Source: an uncultured Lachnospiraceae bacterium (lineage in GTDB: Bacteria; Bacillota; Clostridia; Lachnospirales; Lachnospiraceae). From it: DNA of 6,400 nt. Position numbers and translations under genes: made by a program. Within the stretch, counting starts at the first letter, position 1. Every line of letters begins with the position of its first letter. The stretch lies in assembly GCA_958444395.1 (NCBI GenBank), contig CAUCOL010000111.1:1-6400 (forward strand), given 5' to 3'. This document shows, in pieces, positions 1-6,299 of the stretch. Under the pieces are notes generated by a model. That model was not told the origin of the DNA. It saw only the letters and a list, made by a program, of their open reading frames with translations, and did no database searches.

Positions 1-1
1 C

Positions 2-190
2 AATCAGGTCGTTGAGGGCGTATATTCTGCCAAGGCAGCGTTGAATCTGGCACGTAAATATGATGTTGTTATGCCGATCGTGGAGCAGATCAATAAGGTA
101 CTCTTTCAGAACCAGTCTGCACTGGATGCCGTGCATGAACTTTTGATCCGTGATAAATGTATTGAATATCCGGGCTTAGAATGGAAATAA
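2..190 (+). CDS. gpsA: Glycerol-3-phosphate dehydrogenase [NAD(P)+], C-terminal 62 residues (5' truncated by window edge)
   Basis: The open frame entering at base 2 ends at TAA 188-190 and gives 62 residues. They contain the segment VVEGVYSAKAALNLARKYDV, then MPIVEQINKVLF and a short tail. This matches the end of the GpsA C-terminal helical domain, where E. coli has QVVEG...MPITEEIYQVLY. GpsA is a cytoplasmic enzyme that reduces dihydroxyacetone phosphate to sn-glycerol-3-phosphate, the backbone precursor for phospholipids. The Rossmann domain and catalytic lysine lie upstream of the window and cannot be checked. The visible part has no frameshift or premature stop. In many Firmicutes gpsA follows der and plsY; that cannot be tested here. 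The family assignment rests on the C-terminal signature alone but is strong. Confidence 0.9.
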   Translation, partial: NQVVEGVYSAKAALNLARKYDVVMPIVEQINKVLFQNQSALDAVHELLIRDKCIEYPGLEWK

Positions 191-240
191 TCTATAACGG
201 CTTTCGTTATGTATAAATCGCCGCTTCCTTTCATAGATTA
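188..240. repeat. Nested inverted repeats just after gpsA
   Basis: TAATCTAT at 188-195, which includes the gpsA stop codon, is a perfect reverse complement of ATAGATTA at 233-240. Inside lies a second perfect 6-bp inverted repeat, ATAACG 194-199 and CGTTAT 205-210, with a 5-base loop. The outer and inner stems share two bases, so they cannot both form fully. No T-run follows either stem, so this is not a typical intrinsic terminator. It may be a weak 3' mRNA structure or chance in an AT-rich spacer. The rest of the 191-327 gap shows no convincing promoter. Confidence 0.35.
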
Positions 241-327
241 AGGTGAATACGTTAAGTGGTTCCGGTTTGGGGCTTTCCAAAGAGACATTCCGGACATCCG
301 TATAGAAGAAAGGGAGAGGCGATTTTT

Positions 328-753
328 ATGGAAAAAGAACCATTGACACAGACGAGCCGTCAGCAGAGGATCCTGGAGGCGAAGGCTTCTTTTGAAACAA
401 TGCCGTGGGAAGCAACGGGATCAGCCGGCGGCCGGAACAGGCAGTGGCATACAGACGGGCAGAGTCCGACGTGGAATACCGTGAGACAGAGCAGCCGCCG
501 GGATATGCGCGGGGAAACGGATCGGGAGGAAGGCATGCGCTTTCGTGCGTCCTGTCGTATGATCCGTTGGCTAGCGGCAATGATGCTGTTGGGTCTTCTG
601 GTCTTTGCCTTTGCCAATGATTTTTCCTATCGCGGTTTTGACCGTGAGTATGTCAGAAAGTGCCTGGCGGACGATCAGCTCTGGCGTGGCATGGAACGAC
701 AGCTGCAGCAGTTCTGCAACAAAAACGGGATCCGAAATCCCTTTGATCAATAA
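328..753 (+). CDS. Small single-pass membrane protein of unknown function (141 aa)
   Basis: I do not recognise a family. The frame extends up to an ATG at 256, but ATG 328 is preferred because GGGAGAGG at 312-319 sits a normal distance upstream; the 256 start has no good site and would add an unlikely leader. From 328 the protein has a hydrophilic N-terminal part (residues 1-78) rich in Arg, Gln, Gly and Ser. One hydrophobic helix follows at about 79-97 (core LAAMMLLGLLVFAFA), then a 44-residue tail with two cysteines (C112, C130). Basic residues just before the helix (RFRASCRMIRW) predict N-terminus inside and tail outside. There is no cleavable signal peptide or lipobox. It lies 137 bases after gpsA and 88 bases before the radical SAM gene, so it could belong to either transcript. 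That it is a real gene is likely from the ribosome binding site and membrane helix; function is unknown. Confidence 0.7.
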   Translation: MEKEPLTQTSRQQRILEAKASFETMPWEATGSAGGRNRQWHTDGQSPTWNTVRQSSRRDMRGETDREEGMRFRASCRMIRWLAAMMLLGLLVFAFANDFSYRGFDREYVRKCLADDQLWRGMERQLQQFCNKNGIRNPFDQ

Positions 754-763
754 AACGGGATCC
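722..763 (+). repeat. Perfect 12-bp direct repeat spanning the stop codon of the small membrane protein gene
   Basis: AAAACGGGATCC occurs at 722-733 and again at 752-763, exactly 30 bases apart. The first copy encodes part of the last residues (KNGIR); the second overlaps the TAA stop (751-753) and runs into the spacer. This looks like a small local duplication at the gene end. A separate 5-bp hairpin (CAGAC 763-767, GTCTG 771-775) follows without a T-run. Confidence 0.6.
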
Positions 764-841
764 AGACACCGTCTGTCATATCCTGAAAGAAAATGGTTTC
801 GTGCTGTTACATAAAAGTAAATAAGAAAGAAAGGTACAACT

Positions 842-2716
842 ATGAGAAAACTGGCATTATCGGATGAAATCCTGCTATCGGTGGAAAAACCGGCAAGATA
901 TATTGGCAATGAGATCAATATGGTAAAAAAAGACAAAGACAAGATAGATATTCGTTTTTGCATGTGCTTTCCGGATGTGTATGAGATCGGTATGTCCCAT
1001 CTGGGTATCCAGATCCTGTATGATATGTTCAACCAATGGGATGACGTATATTGTGAACGCGTGTATTCTCCCTGGGTAGATCTGGATCAGATCATGCGAG
1101 AGCAAAAGATTCCGCTCTTTGCACTGGAGTCACAGGATCCGATCAAAGAATTTGATTTTCTGGGCATTACACTGCAGTATGAGATGTGCTATACGAATAT
1201 CCTGCAGATACTGGATCTGTCCGGGATCCCTCTGCTTGCCACGCAGCGGGGATTGGAGGATCCGTTTGTGATCGGTGGCGGCCCCTGTTCTTATAATCCG
1301 GAACCGATCGCAGATTTCTTTGACCTGTTTTATATCGGAGAGGGTGAGACTGTTTACCGTGACCTGATGGATGCGTATAAAGAATGGAGAGCATCCGGAG
1401 AGGAACGGGTGGCATTTCTCAAAAGAGCAGCACAGATACCGGGAATCTATGTGCCACAGTTCTACGAGGCATCCTATCATGAGGACGGCACGTTGAAGAG
1501 CTTTGAACCGGTTGTGGAAGGGGTGCCGGCTACGGTAGTAAAAGAAGTGGAAATGCATATGTCGGATACGTATTATCCGAAGAAGCCACTGGTGCCATAT
1601 ATCAAAGTGACGCAGGATCGTGTAGTTCTGGAAATACAGAGAGGCTGCATCCGCGGTTGTCGTTTCTGTCAGGCGGGAATGCTGTATCGTCCGATCCGTC
1701 CGCGCAGCCTGGACTTTCTGAAACAGCAGGCAGTTGCGATGCTGGAGTCTACCGGGCAGGATGAGATCTCGTTAAGTTCGTTAAGCTCCAGCGACTATAA
1801 AGAACTGCCGGAGCTGGTTTACTGGCTGATCGACTACTGTAATGAGAACCGGGTCAATATTTCCCTTCCGTCCCTGCGTATTGATGCTTTTTCGCTGGAT
1901 GTTATGTCCAAGATCCAGGATGTGAAGAAGAGCAGCCTGACCTTTGCACCGGAGGCGGGATCCCAGCGGATGCGTAATGTGATCAATAAGGGGCTGACGG
2001 AAGAGGTGATCTTAAAAGGGGCGATGGATGCATTCCGTGGCGGCTGGAACCGTGTGAAGCTGTATTTCATGCTGGGACTTCCGGGCGAACGTGATGAGGA
2101 TATCGAACAGATCGCAGTGCTGTCGGACAAGATTGCCAGGGAATATTACACGATCCCAAAAGAAGAGCGCAACGGCAAAGTCAATATCGTGACCAGCACA
2201 TCCATCTTTGTACCAAAGCCATTTACACCGTTCCAGTGGTCACCAATGAACCGGCCGGAGGAAGCGACCAGAAAACGCGAGTTCCTGCTGGGAAAGGTGC
2301 GTGACCAGCTGAATGCAAAGAGTATCAAATACAACTGCCACGATGCGGATGTTTCCCAGCTGGAGGGTGTCTTTGCGCGCGGAGACAGAAGACTGTGCGG
2401 TGTGATTCTGCAGGCGTATCAGGATGGCTGCTTCTACGATGCATGGTCAGAGTATTTTCATTATGACCGCTGGAAAAAGGCATTTGCCGACCACGGACTT
2501 ACAATGGAGTTCTATATTGACAGAGAGCGGAGTGCGGATGAGTTATTCCCGTGGGATTTTATTGACATCGGCGTAACAAAGAAGTTCTTACGACGGGAAT
2601 ACGAAAATGCGATGGCAGAACAGGTAACGCCAAACTGCCGCCAGAAATGTGCTGGCTGTGGTGCTGCCCGTTTTGGTGGCGGTGTCTGTGTCGAGAAAAG
2701 GGAAGAGGTGAACTAG
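842..2716 (+). CDS. B12-binding-like domain radical SAM protein, TIGR03960 family (624 aa)
   Basis: This is a complete radical SAM protein of the clostridial TIGR03960 type. ATG 842 has a GAAAGG site about 7 bases upstream. Residues ~33-190 look like a B12-binding-like alpha/beta domain (FPDVYEIGMSHLG, then GGGPCSYNPEPIADFFD and the GEGE turn). The radical SAM barrel follows with the cluster motif C269-x3-C273-x2-C276 (CIRGCRFCQAG), whose cysteines bind the [4Fe-4S] cluster that cleaves S-adenosylmethionine. Further family-like segments are ISLSSLSSSDY, FAPEAGSQRMRNVINKG and KLYFMLGLPGE. The C-terminus carries C599-x3-C603-x2-C606 and C616. No DxHxxG cobalamin-ligand motif is visible in the N-terminal domain, so true B12 binding is uncertain. 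The substrate is not established for this family as far as I know. The stop at 2714-2716 abuts the ATG of its partner gene, and in some bacteria the two are reported as one fused protein. Confidence 0.93.
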   Translation: MRKLALSDEILLSVEKPARYIGNEINMVKKDKDKIDIRFCMCFPDVYEIGMSHLGIQILYDMFNQWDDVYCERVYSPWVDLDQIMREQKIPLFALESQDPIKEFDFLGITLQYEMCYTNILQILDLSGIPLLATQRGLEDPFVIGGGPCSYNPEPIADFFDLFYIGEGETVYRDLMDAYKEWRASGEERVAFLKRAAQIPGIYVPQFYEASYHEDGTLKSFEPVVEGVPATVVKEVEMHMSDTYYPKKPLVPYIKVTQDRVVLEIQRGCIRGCRFCQAGMLYRPIRPRSLDFLKQQAVAMLESTGQDEISLSSLSSSDYKELPELVYWLIDYCNENRVNISLPSLRIDAFSLDVMSKIQDVKKSSLTFAPEAGSQRMRNVINKGLTEEVILKGAMDAFRGGWNRVKLYFMLGLPGERDEDIEQIAVLSDKIAREYYTIPKEERNGKVNIVTSTSIFVPKPFTPFQWSPMNRPEEATRKREFLLGKVRDQLNAKSIKYNCHDADVSQLEGVFARGDRRLCGVILQAYQDGCFYDAWSEYFHYDRWKKAFADHGLTMEFYIDRERSADELFPWDFIDIGVTKKFLRREYENAMAEQVTPNCRQKCAGCGAARFGGGVCVEKREEVN

Positions 2717-2719
2717 ATG
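2705..2719 (+). promoter_or_regulatory. Ribosome binding site and zero-spacing junction of the radical SAM and DUF2344 genes
   Basis: GAGGTG at 2705-2710 lies inside the last codons of the upstream gene, followed by six bases and ATG 2717. The TAG stop (2714-2716) touches this ATG directly. Such an arrangement usually means translational coupling, and it fixes the start of the downstream gene. Confidence 0.75.
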
Positions 2720-3526
2720 AAGGCAAGAATTAAATTTTCAAAGACCGGATCAATGCGTTTTATTGGTCATCTGGATGTAATGCGGTATTTTCAGAAGGCA
2801 TTCCGCCGGGCGCACATTCCGGTCAGCTACAGTCAGGGATATTCTCCTCATCAGATCCTTTCCTTTACCTCTCCGTTAGGAATCGGTCTGACAAGTGATG
2901 CAGAATATATGGATATGGAACTGGATGCCTGTGAGGATCCGGGTGCGATGGTTGACTGGATGAATACGCAGATGAATGATGAGATCCGTGTGCGGGAGTT
3001 CATCCTGCTGCCGGATGATACGAAGCCATCGATGGCAATGCTGGCAGGCTGCGATTACATGATCGCGTTAAAGCCGGGCGCAGAATCTGCCTTTCGGGAG
3101 GAAGATTTTCTGAAAAAGCAGCTGGAGGCATTTCTTACACAGGAGCAGATCCGGGTCATGAAGAAGACGAAACGATCGGAAAAGGAAGTGGATATCCGTC
3201 CGAATATCTATTACGCAGCAGCCGATCAGTCCACGTTTGAACGCATGACCGGACAGGTCTACCCGAAGATGTGCATTGATGTTGCACAATATGTTCCGGT
3301 GCTGTTTTGCCAGCTGACGGCAGGCAGTGTATTAAATATCAAGCCGGAACTGGTGCTGGAAGCATTCTGTCAGTTCGCCGGAGTGGCATATGAGCCGCTG
3401 CAGTATCAGATCCACCGGCTGGAGATGTATGGAGATCAGGGTGGAAAGAAAGGGCAGATCCGTCTGCTGCATGACGAAGATCCCTGCAGACTGGTACCGT
3501 TATCAAGCTATGGCACAGAAAACTGA
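2717..3526 (+). CDS. Radical SAM-linked protein, TIGR03936 / DUF2344 (269 aa)
   Basis: The N-terminus has the family signature: KFSKTGSMRFIGHLDVMRYF (residues 5-24), then FRRAHIPVSYSQGYSPHQ and SFTSPLGIGLTSDAEYMDMEL. The family is found next to, or fused behind, TIGR03960 radical SAM proteins, and this layout is the unfused version. The rest of the chain (to about residue 250) is less conserved, with a stretch KKTKRSEKEVDIRPNIY that also fits the family. The biochemical function is unknown; the constant association suggests it presents substrate to, or forms a complex with, the radical SAM enzyme (inference). The protein is cytoplasmic, with no signal peptide, membrane helix or Fe-S cysteine cluster. 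It shares an operon with the gene before (zero spacing) and probably with the RNase E/G gene 24 bases downstream. Confidence 0.92.
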   Translation: MKARIKFSKTGSMRFIGHLDVMRYFQKAFRRAHIPVSYSQGYSPHQILSFTSPLGIGLTSDAEYMDMELDACEDPGAMVDWMNTQMNDEIRVREFILLPDDTKPSMAMLAGCDYMIALKPGAESAFREEDFLKKQLEAFLTQEQIRVMKKTKRSEKEVDIRPNIYYAAADQSTFERMTGQVYPKMCIDVAQYVPVLFCQLTAGSVLNIKPELVLEAFCQFAGVAYEPLQYQIHRLEMYGDQGGKKGQIRLLHDEDPCRLVPLSSYGTEN

Positions 3527-3540
3527 CAGCAGGCAGAAAT

Positions 3541-3553
3541 GAGGCGCTTCATG
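3541..3553 (+). promoter_or_regulatory. Ribosome binding site choosing the RNase E/G start at 3551
   Basis: Two in-frame ATGs lie at 3539 and 3551. GAGG at 3541-3544 is spaced six bases from the second, while nothing comparable precedes the first. The protein from 3551 begins MENELLITRKEN, which resembles the start of other RNase G proteins, so 3551 is the better start. Confidence 0.6.
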
Positions 3554-4771
3554 GAAAATGAACTGTTAATTACCAGAAAAGAGAATAAGATCCTTTCTCT
3601 GCAGCTGGAGCAGGGAAAGATCTGCCAGATTCATGCAGAGGAGACAGAACAGGCGCAGAGTGCGAGACTGGGAAATATCTATATTGGTAAAGTGCGCAAT
3701 ATTGTCAAAAATATTAATGCCGCTTTTGTAGAGTTTGCACCGGGACAGACAGGGTATCTGTCTCTGGCGGATCCCTGTATTCCGATGCATACACAGGGCG
3801 CAGCCTGTCAGGAGGGAAGGGTACTGATCGGGGATGAGATCCTGGTGCAGATCGCCAGGGAAGCAGTCAAGACCAAACCGCCGACGTTGACCGGGCAGAT
3901 CAATCTGACCGGTCGTTATACCGTTCTTACGACCCAGAAAAAACAGATCAGTATCTCGAAAAAGATAAAGGACAAGCCTGTCCGGGAAGAACTGGCACAG
4001 CTGTTACAGGAGTTTGTGACGGATCAATACGGCTTTATCGTGCGGACGAATGGCGCAAAGGCAGATAGAGAGTGTCTGCGGCATGAAGGAGAGGCACTCT
4101 GTCGCCTGTATGACAAAGTGGTCACAGGAAGCATGCATAAAAGTCCGTTGCAGTGTGTGTATCAGGCGCCGGAAGGATTTCTGGCAGACATACGGGATGG
4201 ATATCGTGAGCGGATGCAGCACATTCTGACCGACGATGCCGGACTATATGAGCAGATCCGGGAGTATCTGGCGGACTTTCAGCCGGAAGACCTTGATAAG
4301 CTGTCTCTGTGGGATCCGGAACATGGCAGGATGGATGCGGTCTATAATATCAGCCGGACGCTGGAGCATGCCCTGATGCCAAAGGTATGGTTAAAGAGTG
4401 GCGCTTACCTGATCATTCAGCCGACAGAGGCTTTGGTATCAATCGATGTAAATACCGGAAAGGCAGTGTCACGTAAAAAGGATGTACAGAAGACCTTTTT
4501 AAAGGTCAATAAAGAAGCTGCCTATGAGATCGCGCACCAGCTGCGCCTGCGGAATCTGTCCGGGATCATATTGATCGATTTTATTGATATGGAGTCGCAG
4601 GAGGATTGTGAAGAACTGCTAAAAACGCTCAGGCAGGCGGTGCAGGAGGATCAGGTGCAGACGACGGTTGTCGATATGACGCGGCTGGGACTGGTCGAGG
4701 TAACGAGAAAGAAACTGCGCAAATCCCTGTGGGAACAGATGAGAAAGGGAGAAAACAATGACGGAAGATGA
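3551..4771 (+). CDS. rng: Ribonuclease E/G family endoribonuclease, short form (406 aa)
   Basis: This is an endoribonuclease of the RNase E/G family, which makes single-strand cuts in rRNA precursors and mRNA, preferring 5'-monophosphate ends. Residues ~36-125 form the S1 RNA-binding domain (RLGNIYIGKVRNIVKNINAAFVEF). The 5'-sensor motif IVRT is at residues 163-166, with R165 and T166 equivalent to E. coli RNase E R169/T170. The catalytic magnesium-binding aspartates are present: D299 in SIDVNTGKA (E. coli D303) and D343 in LIDFIDM (E. coli D346). The chain ends shortly after VDMTRLGLVEVTRKKLRKSL, just where E. coli enzymes carry the CPxCxG zinc-link cysteines that join subunits, and it has no degradosome-scaffold tail. 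Catalytic residues look intact, so activity is expected, but oligomer assembly may differ. The gene follows the DUF2344 gene by 24 bases and overlaps the next gene by 14. The symbol rng is by family; no paralogue comparison was possible. Confidence 0.93.
   Translation: MENELLITRKENKILSLQLEQGKICQIHAEETEQAQSARLGNIYIGKVRNIVKNINAAFVEFAPGQTGYLSLADPCIPMHTQGAACQEGRVLIGDEILVQIAREAVKTKPPTLTGQINLTGRYTVLTTQKKQISISKKIKDKPVREELAQLLQEFVTDQYGFIVRTNGAKADRECLRHEGEALCRLYDKVVTGSMHKSPLQCVYQAPEGFLADIRDGYRERMQHILTDDAGLYEQIREYLADFQPEDLDKLSLWDPEHGRMDAVYNISRTLEHALMPKVWLKSGAYLIIQPTEALVSIDVNTGKAVSRKKDVQKTFLKVNKEAAYEIAHQLRLRNLSGIILIDFIDMESQEDCEELLKTLRQAVQEDQVQTTVVDMTRLGLVEVTRKKLRKSLWEQMRKGENNDGR
4746..4771 (+). promoter_or_regulatory. 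Overlap of rng end and NA37 gene start with internal ribosome binding site
   Basis: AGGGAG at 4746-4751 lies inside the last codons of rng, six bases before ATG 4758. The rng stop TGA is at 4769-4771, so the two frames overlap by 14 bases. This supports co-transcription and probable translational coupling. Confidence 0.75.
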
Positions 4772-5897
4772 GATCATTATTCGTACGGCGATCGTACATA
4801 TATTAGATGGGGAACTGGGATATCCGGTATTTTCGGAGCAGGCGATGGAACTGACACCGGATACCAATGACTTTTTCAGGGGACATATCTATAAGATCCT
4901 GTCCGGTGATGAATTAAAGAAATGCTTCTTTGATGAGATGAATCCGGAAGAGGAAGTACCGTTTGCGGAGGACGAAACGACAGATGACAGCCGGGATCAG
5001 GCACTGGAGGAGGCAATCCTTCCGCAGGAGGAAGCAGATTTTCTTCCAAACGGGGAGGAGGGCCAGCCGGAAATAGATGTCTATCAGCTCGTCAGGGATT
5101 TTTCCGAGGAACATCTGGTGGAAGACAGCCAGAAGCTGGCGGATGCATTGTACCGGATCATGAACCAGAATATCTCCATACCATCGGCGGATTTTGCCGT
5201 GGTGACTTTTCAGGTACATTCCGCACAGTATCTGGCACTTCTGAAAATGAATTATAAGGAGAGCTTTGTGCATATGACACAGGCAGAAGAGACAGGAAAT
5301 GTCAATCAGATCATCCGGTACCGGTCCATGCTCCCGTCTGGTGCAACAAAGCTGTCTGAGGCGGTGATCATTGATCTGACAGATTACAGCGTACAGGTGA
5401 TCGAAAAGAAATACGACATCAACGGAACGAAAACAAATTATCTGTCGGAATGCTATCTGCACTGTCATGCGGCAATGTCCTCGAAGACAAAGATGGATAT
5501 CGTCACACGGGCAATCGACCAGGTCAATAAGAAGCACTATGCCGAGGAACCGGTCAAGCAGCTGGAAGCAAAGCGGATCATTAAAGAGGAAATTGAAGAC
5601 ACAGGGTCTGTCAATGTAGAGCGTATCAGTGAGAAGATTTATGGTCAGACGCCGGAGATCAAGGAAGAATTTGATGCCAAAATGGAAAAATATCATATGG
5701 AAAAGGCAGAAGTGACACCACAGAGCGAGCGCACCACAAAGAAGTTTGAAAAACAGTATCTGAAGACGGATACCGGGATTGAGATCAATATTCCGATGGA
5801 ACAGTATGAAGATGCCAGTCAGGTCGAGTTTATCACAAATGCGGATGGCACGATCTCTGTGCTGATAAAGAATATCAACAGGATCACGACACGCTGA
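4758..5897 (+). CDS. Nucleoid-associated protein, NA37/YejK-like (379 aa)
   Basis: The sequence fits the NA37 (PF04245) family, whose E. coli member YejK is a nucleoid-associated protein of poorly defined role. Family-like segments are the N-terminal IIIRTAIVHILDGELGYPVF, then DFFRGHIYKILSGDELKKC (38-56), SADFAVVTFQVHSAQYLALL (143-162), KMNYKESFVH (163-172), LPSGATKLSEAVIIDLTDYS and the later EKKYDINGTKTNYLSECYL. Residues 59-107 form an acidic low-complexity stretch: 20 Asp/Glu in 49 residues, with one Arg and no Lys. It separates the two conserved parts and is probably a flexible linker. The C-terminal part (from ~300) is charged, with a beta-rich end (GIEINIPMEQY, DGTISVLIKNI). There is no membrane helix. 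The start at 4758 is fixed by its ribosome binding site within rng. A DNA-binding role is inferred from the family name only. Confidence 0.85.
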   Translation: MTEDEIIIRTAIVHILDGELGYPVFSEQAMELTPDTNDFFRGHIYKILSGDELKKCFFDEMNPEEEVPFAEDETTDDSRDQALEEAILPQEEADFLPNGEEGQPEIDVYQLVRDFSEEHLVEDSQKLADALYRIMNQNISIPSADFAVVTFQVHSAQYLALLKMNYKESFVHMTQAEETGNVNQIIRYRSMLPSGATKLSEAVIIDLTDYSVQVIEKKYDINGTKTNYLSECYLHCHAAMSSKTKMDIVTRAIDQVNKKHYAEEPVKQLEAKRIIKEEIEDTGSVNVERISEKIYGQTPEIKEEFDAKMEKYHMEKAEVTPQSERTTKKFEKQYLKTDTGIEINIPMEQYEDASQVEFITNADGTISVLIKNINRITTR

Positions 5898-5968
5898 GCA
5901 GTCCGGAAGACAGATGCATGTGGCGGCTGCAGTCTGGAAAAACGGTGGTGTTATGGGAAAGGAGATTT

Positions 5969-6247
5969 ATGTTTCGTTTATGGGCAAAAGAATTTAAAGA
6001 CAATCATCTGATCCGGGATCTGACGATCTGCGATGACAATCGTGAAAAGAACCGGACGCGCAAGGTTTTTGATGCCATCGATGAGATCTGTTATGCCTTT
6101 GATCTGAGCAAACCGATCTGGCTGGAGTCGAACATCGAGGAGTTTAAGCGCAGAGACAAAACACGGTTTACCAGCGATAATTTTATTGACGAGATCGACT
6201 TTGAATATTTGGAGATCCATGTGATCGAAGAGGATGACTATTATTAA
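5969..6247 (+). CDS. Conserved-looking hypothetical protein with acidic C-terminus (92 aa)
   Basis: I do not recognise a named family. ATG 5969 is chosen because AAAGGAG at 5958-5964 is a near-ideal ribosome binding site; an in-frame ATG at 5918 would add 17 residues with a poorer site. The protein is small, soluble and charged. It begins MFRLWAKEFKDNHLIRDLTI, continues through a predicted helix (RTRKVFDAIDEICYAFDLSK) and PIWLESNIEEFKRRDKTRF, and ends very acidic (FIDEIDFEYLEIHVIEEDDYY). There is a single cysteine, and no signal peptide or transmembrane segment. It lies 71 bases after the NA37 gene and ends just before the rnpB promoter, so it is likely the last gene of the cluster or a separate short unit. 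No clear terminator follows. Function is unknown. Confidence 0.75.
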   Translation: MFRLWAKEFKDNHLIRDLTICDDNREKNRTRKVFDAIDEICYAFDLSKPIWLESNIEEFKRRDKTRFTSDNFIDEIDFEYLEIHVIEEDDYY

Positions 6248-6249
6248 TG

Positions 6250-6286
6250 CCATGATCTGCGGCTTGCGTTTTTAAAAGGGTCATGG
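6250..6286. repeat. Inverted repeat over the rnpB promoter region
   Basis: CCATGATC at 6250-6257 pairs with GGTCATGG at 6279-6286 over eight positions with one T-G wobble (six outer pairs perfect), leaving a 21-base loop. The right arm ends at the base before the -10 box and the loop contains the -35 box. There is no T-run after the right arm, so it is a poor intrinsic terminator for the upstream gene. It may be an operator-like site or chance. Confidence 0.4.
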
Positions 6287-6292
6287 TAAAAT
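6264..6292 (+). promoter_or_regulatory. Sigma-A type promoter of rnpB
   Basis: A -35 box TTGCGT (6264-6269) and a -10 box TAAAAT (6287-6292) are separated by exactly 17 bases. Transcription would start about 7 bases later, near 6299-6300. That is where the RNase P RNA should begin when aligned by eye to the E. coli molecule, so promoter and RNA support each other. Confidence 0.75.
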
Positions 6293-6299
6293 GAGCGAT

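Noticed and set aside
754..841. Possible promoter before the radical SAM gene (TG-T-TACATA at 805-813)
   Set aside because: Only three of six -10 positions match consensus and there is no acceptable -35 box, so the start of the transcript cannot be assigned.
571..1032. Minus-strand open frame of 153 residues with hydrophobic stretches, spanning the gap before the radical SAM gene
   Set aside because: It overlaps the conserved start of the radical SAM protein and the end of the membrane protein gene. No family resemblance was seen; its hydrophobicity reflects the complement of the plus-strand codons.
1769..1787. Tandem TCGTTAAG(T/C) repeat within the radical SAM gene
   Set aside because: It encodes the LSSLSS segment, which is a conserved protein motif of the family, so the DNA repeat is explained by coding.
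4914..5696. Long minus-strand open frame of 260 residues opposite the NA37 gene
   Set aside because: It is Cys/Leu/Ile/His/Phe-rich in the way reverse complements of acidic coding sequence are, has no recognisable domain, and lies wholly over a gene with clear family matches and a good ribosome binding site.
5898..5968. Terminator or promoter between the NA37 gene and the 92-residue protein gene
   Set aside because: No GC-rich stem with a T-run and no paired -35/-10 boxes are visible; only the ribosome binding site of the next gene is supported.
5953..5997. 14-codon frame overlapping the start of the 92-residue protein gene, as a possible leader peptide
   Set aside because: There is no ribosome binding site of its own, its sequence includes the neighbour's Shine-Dalgarno, and no regulatory codon run or attenuator follows.
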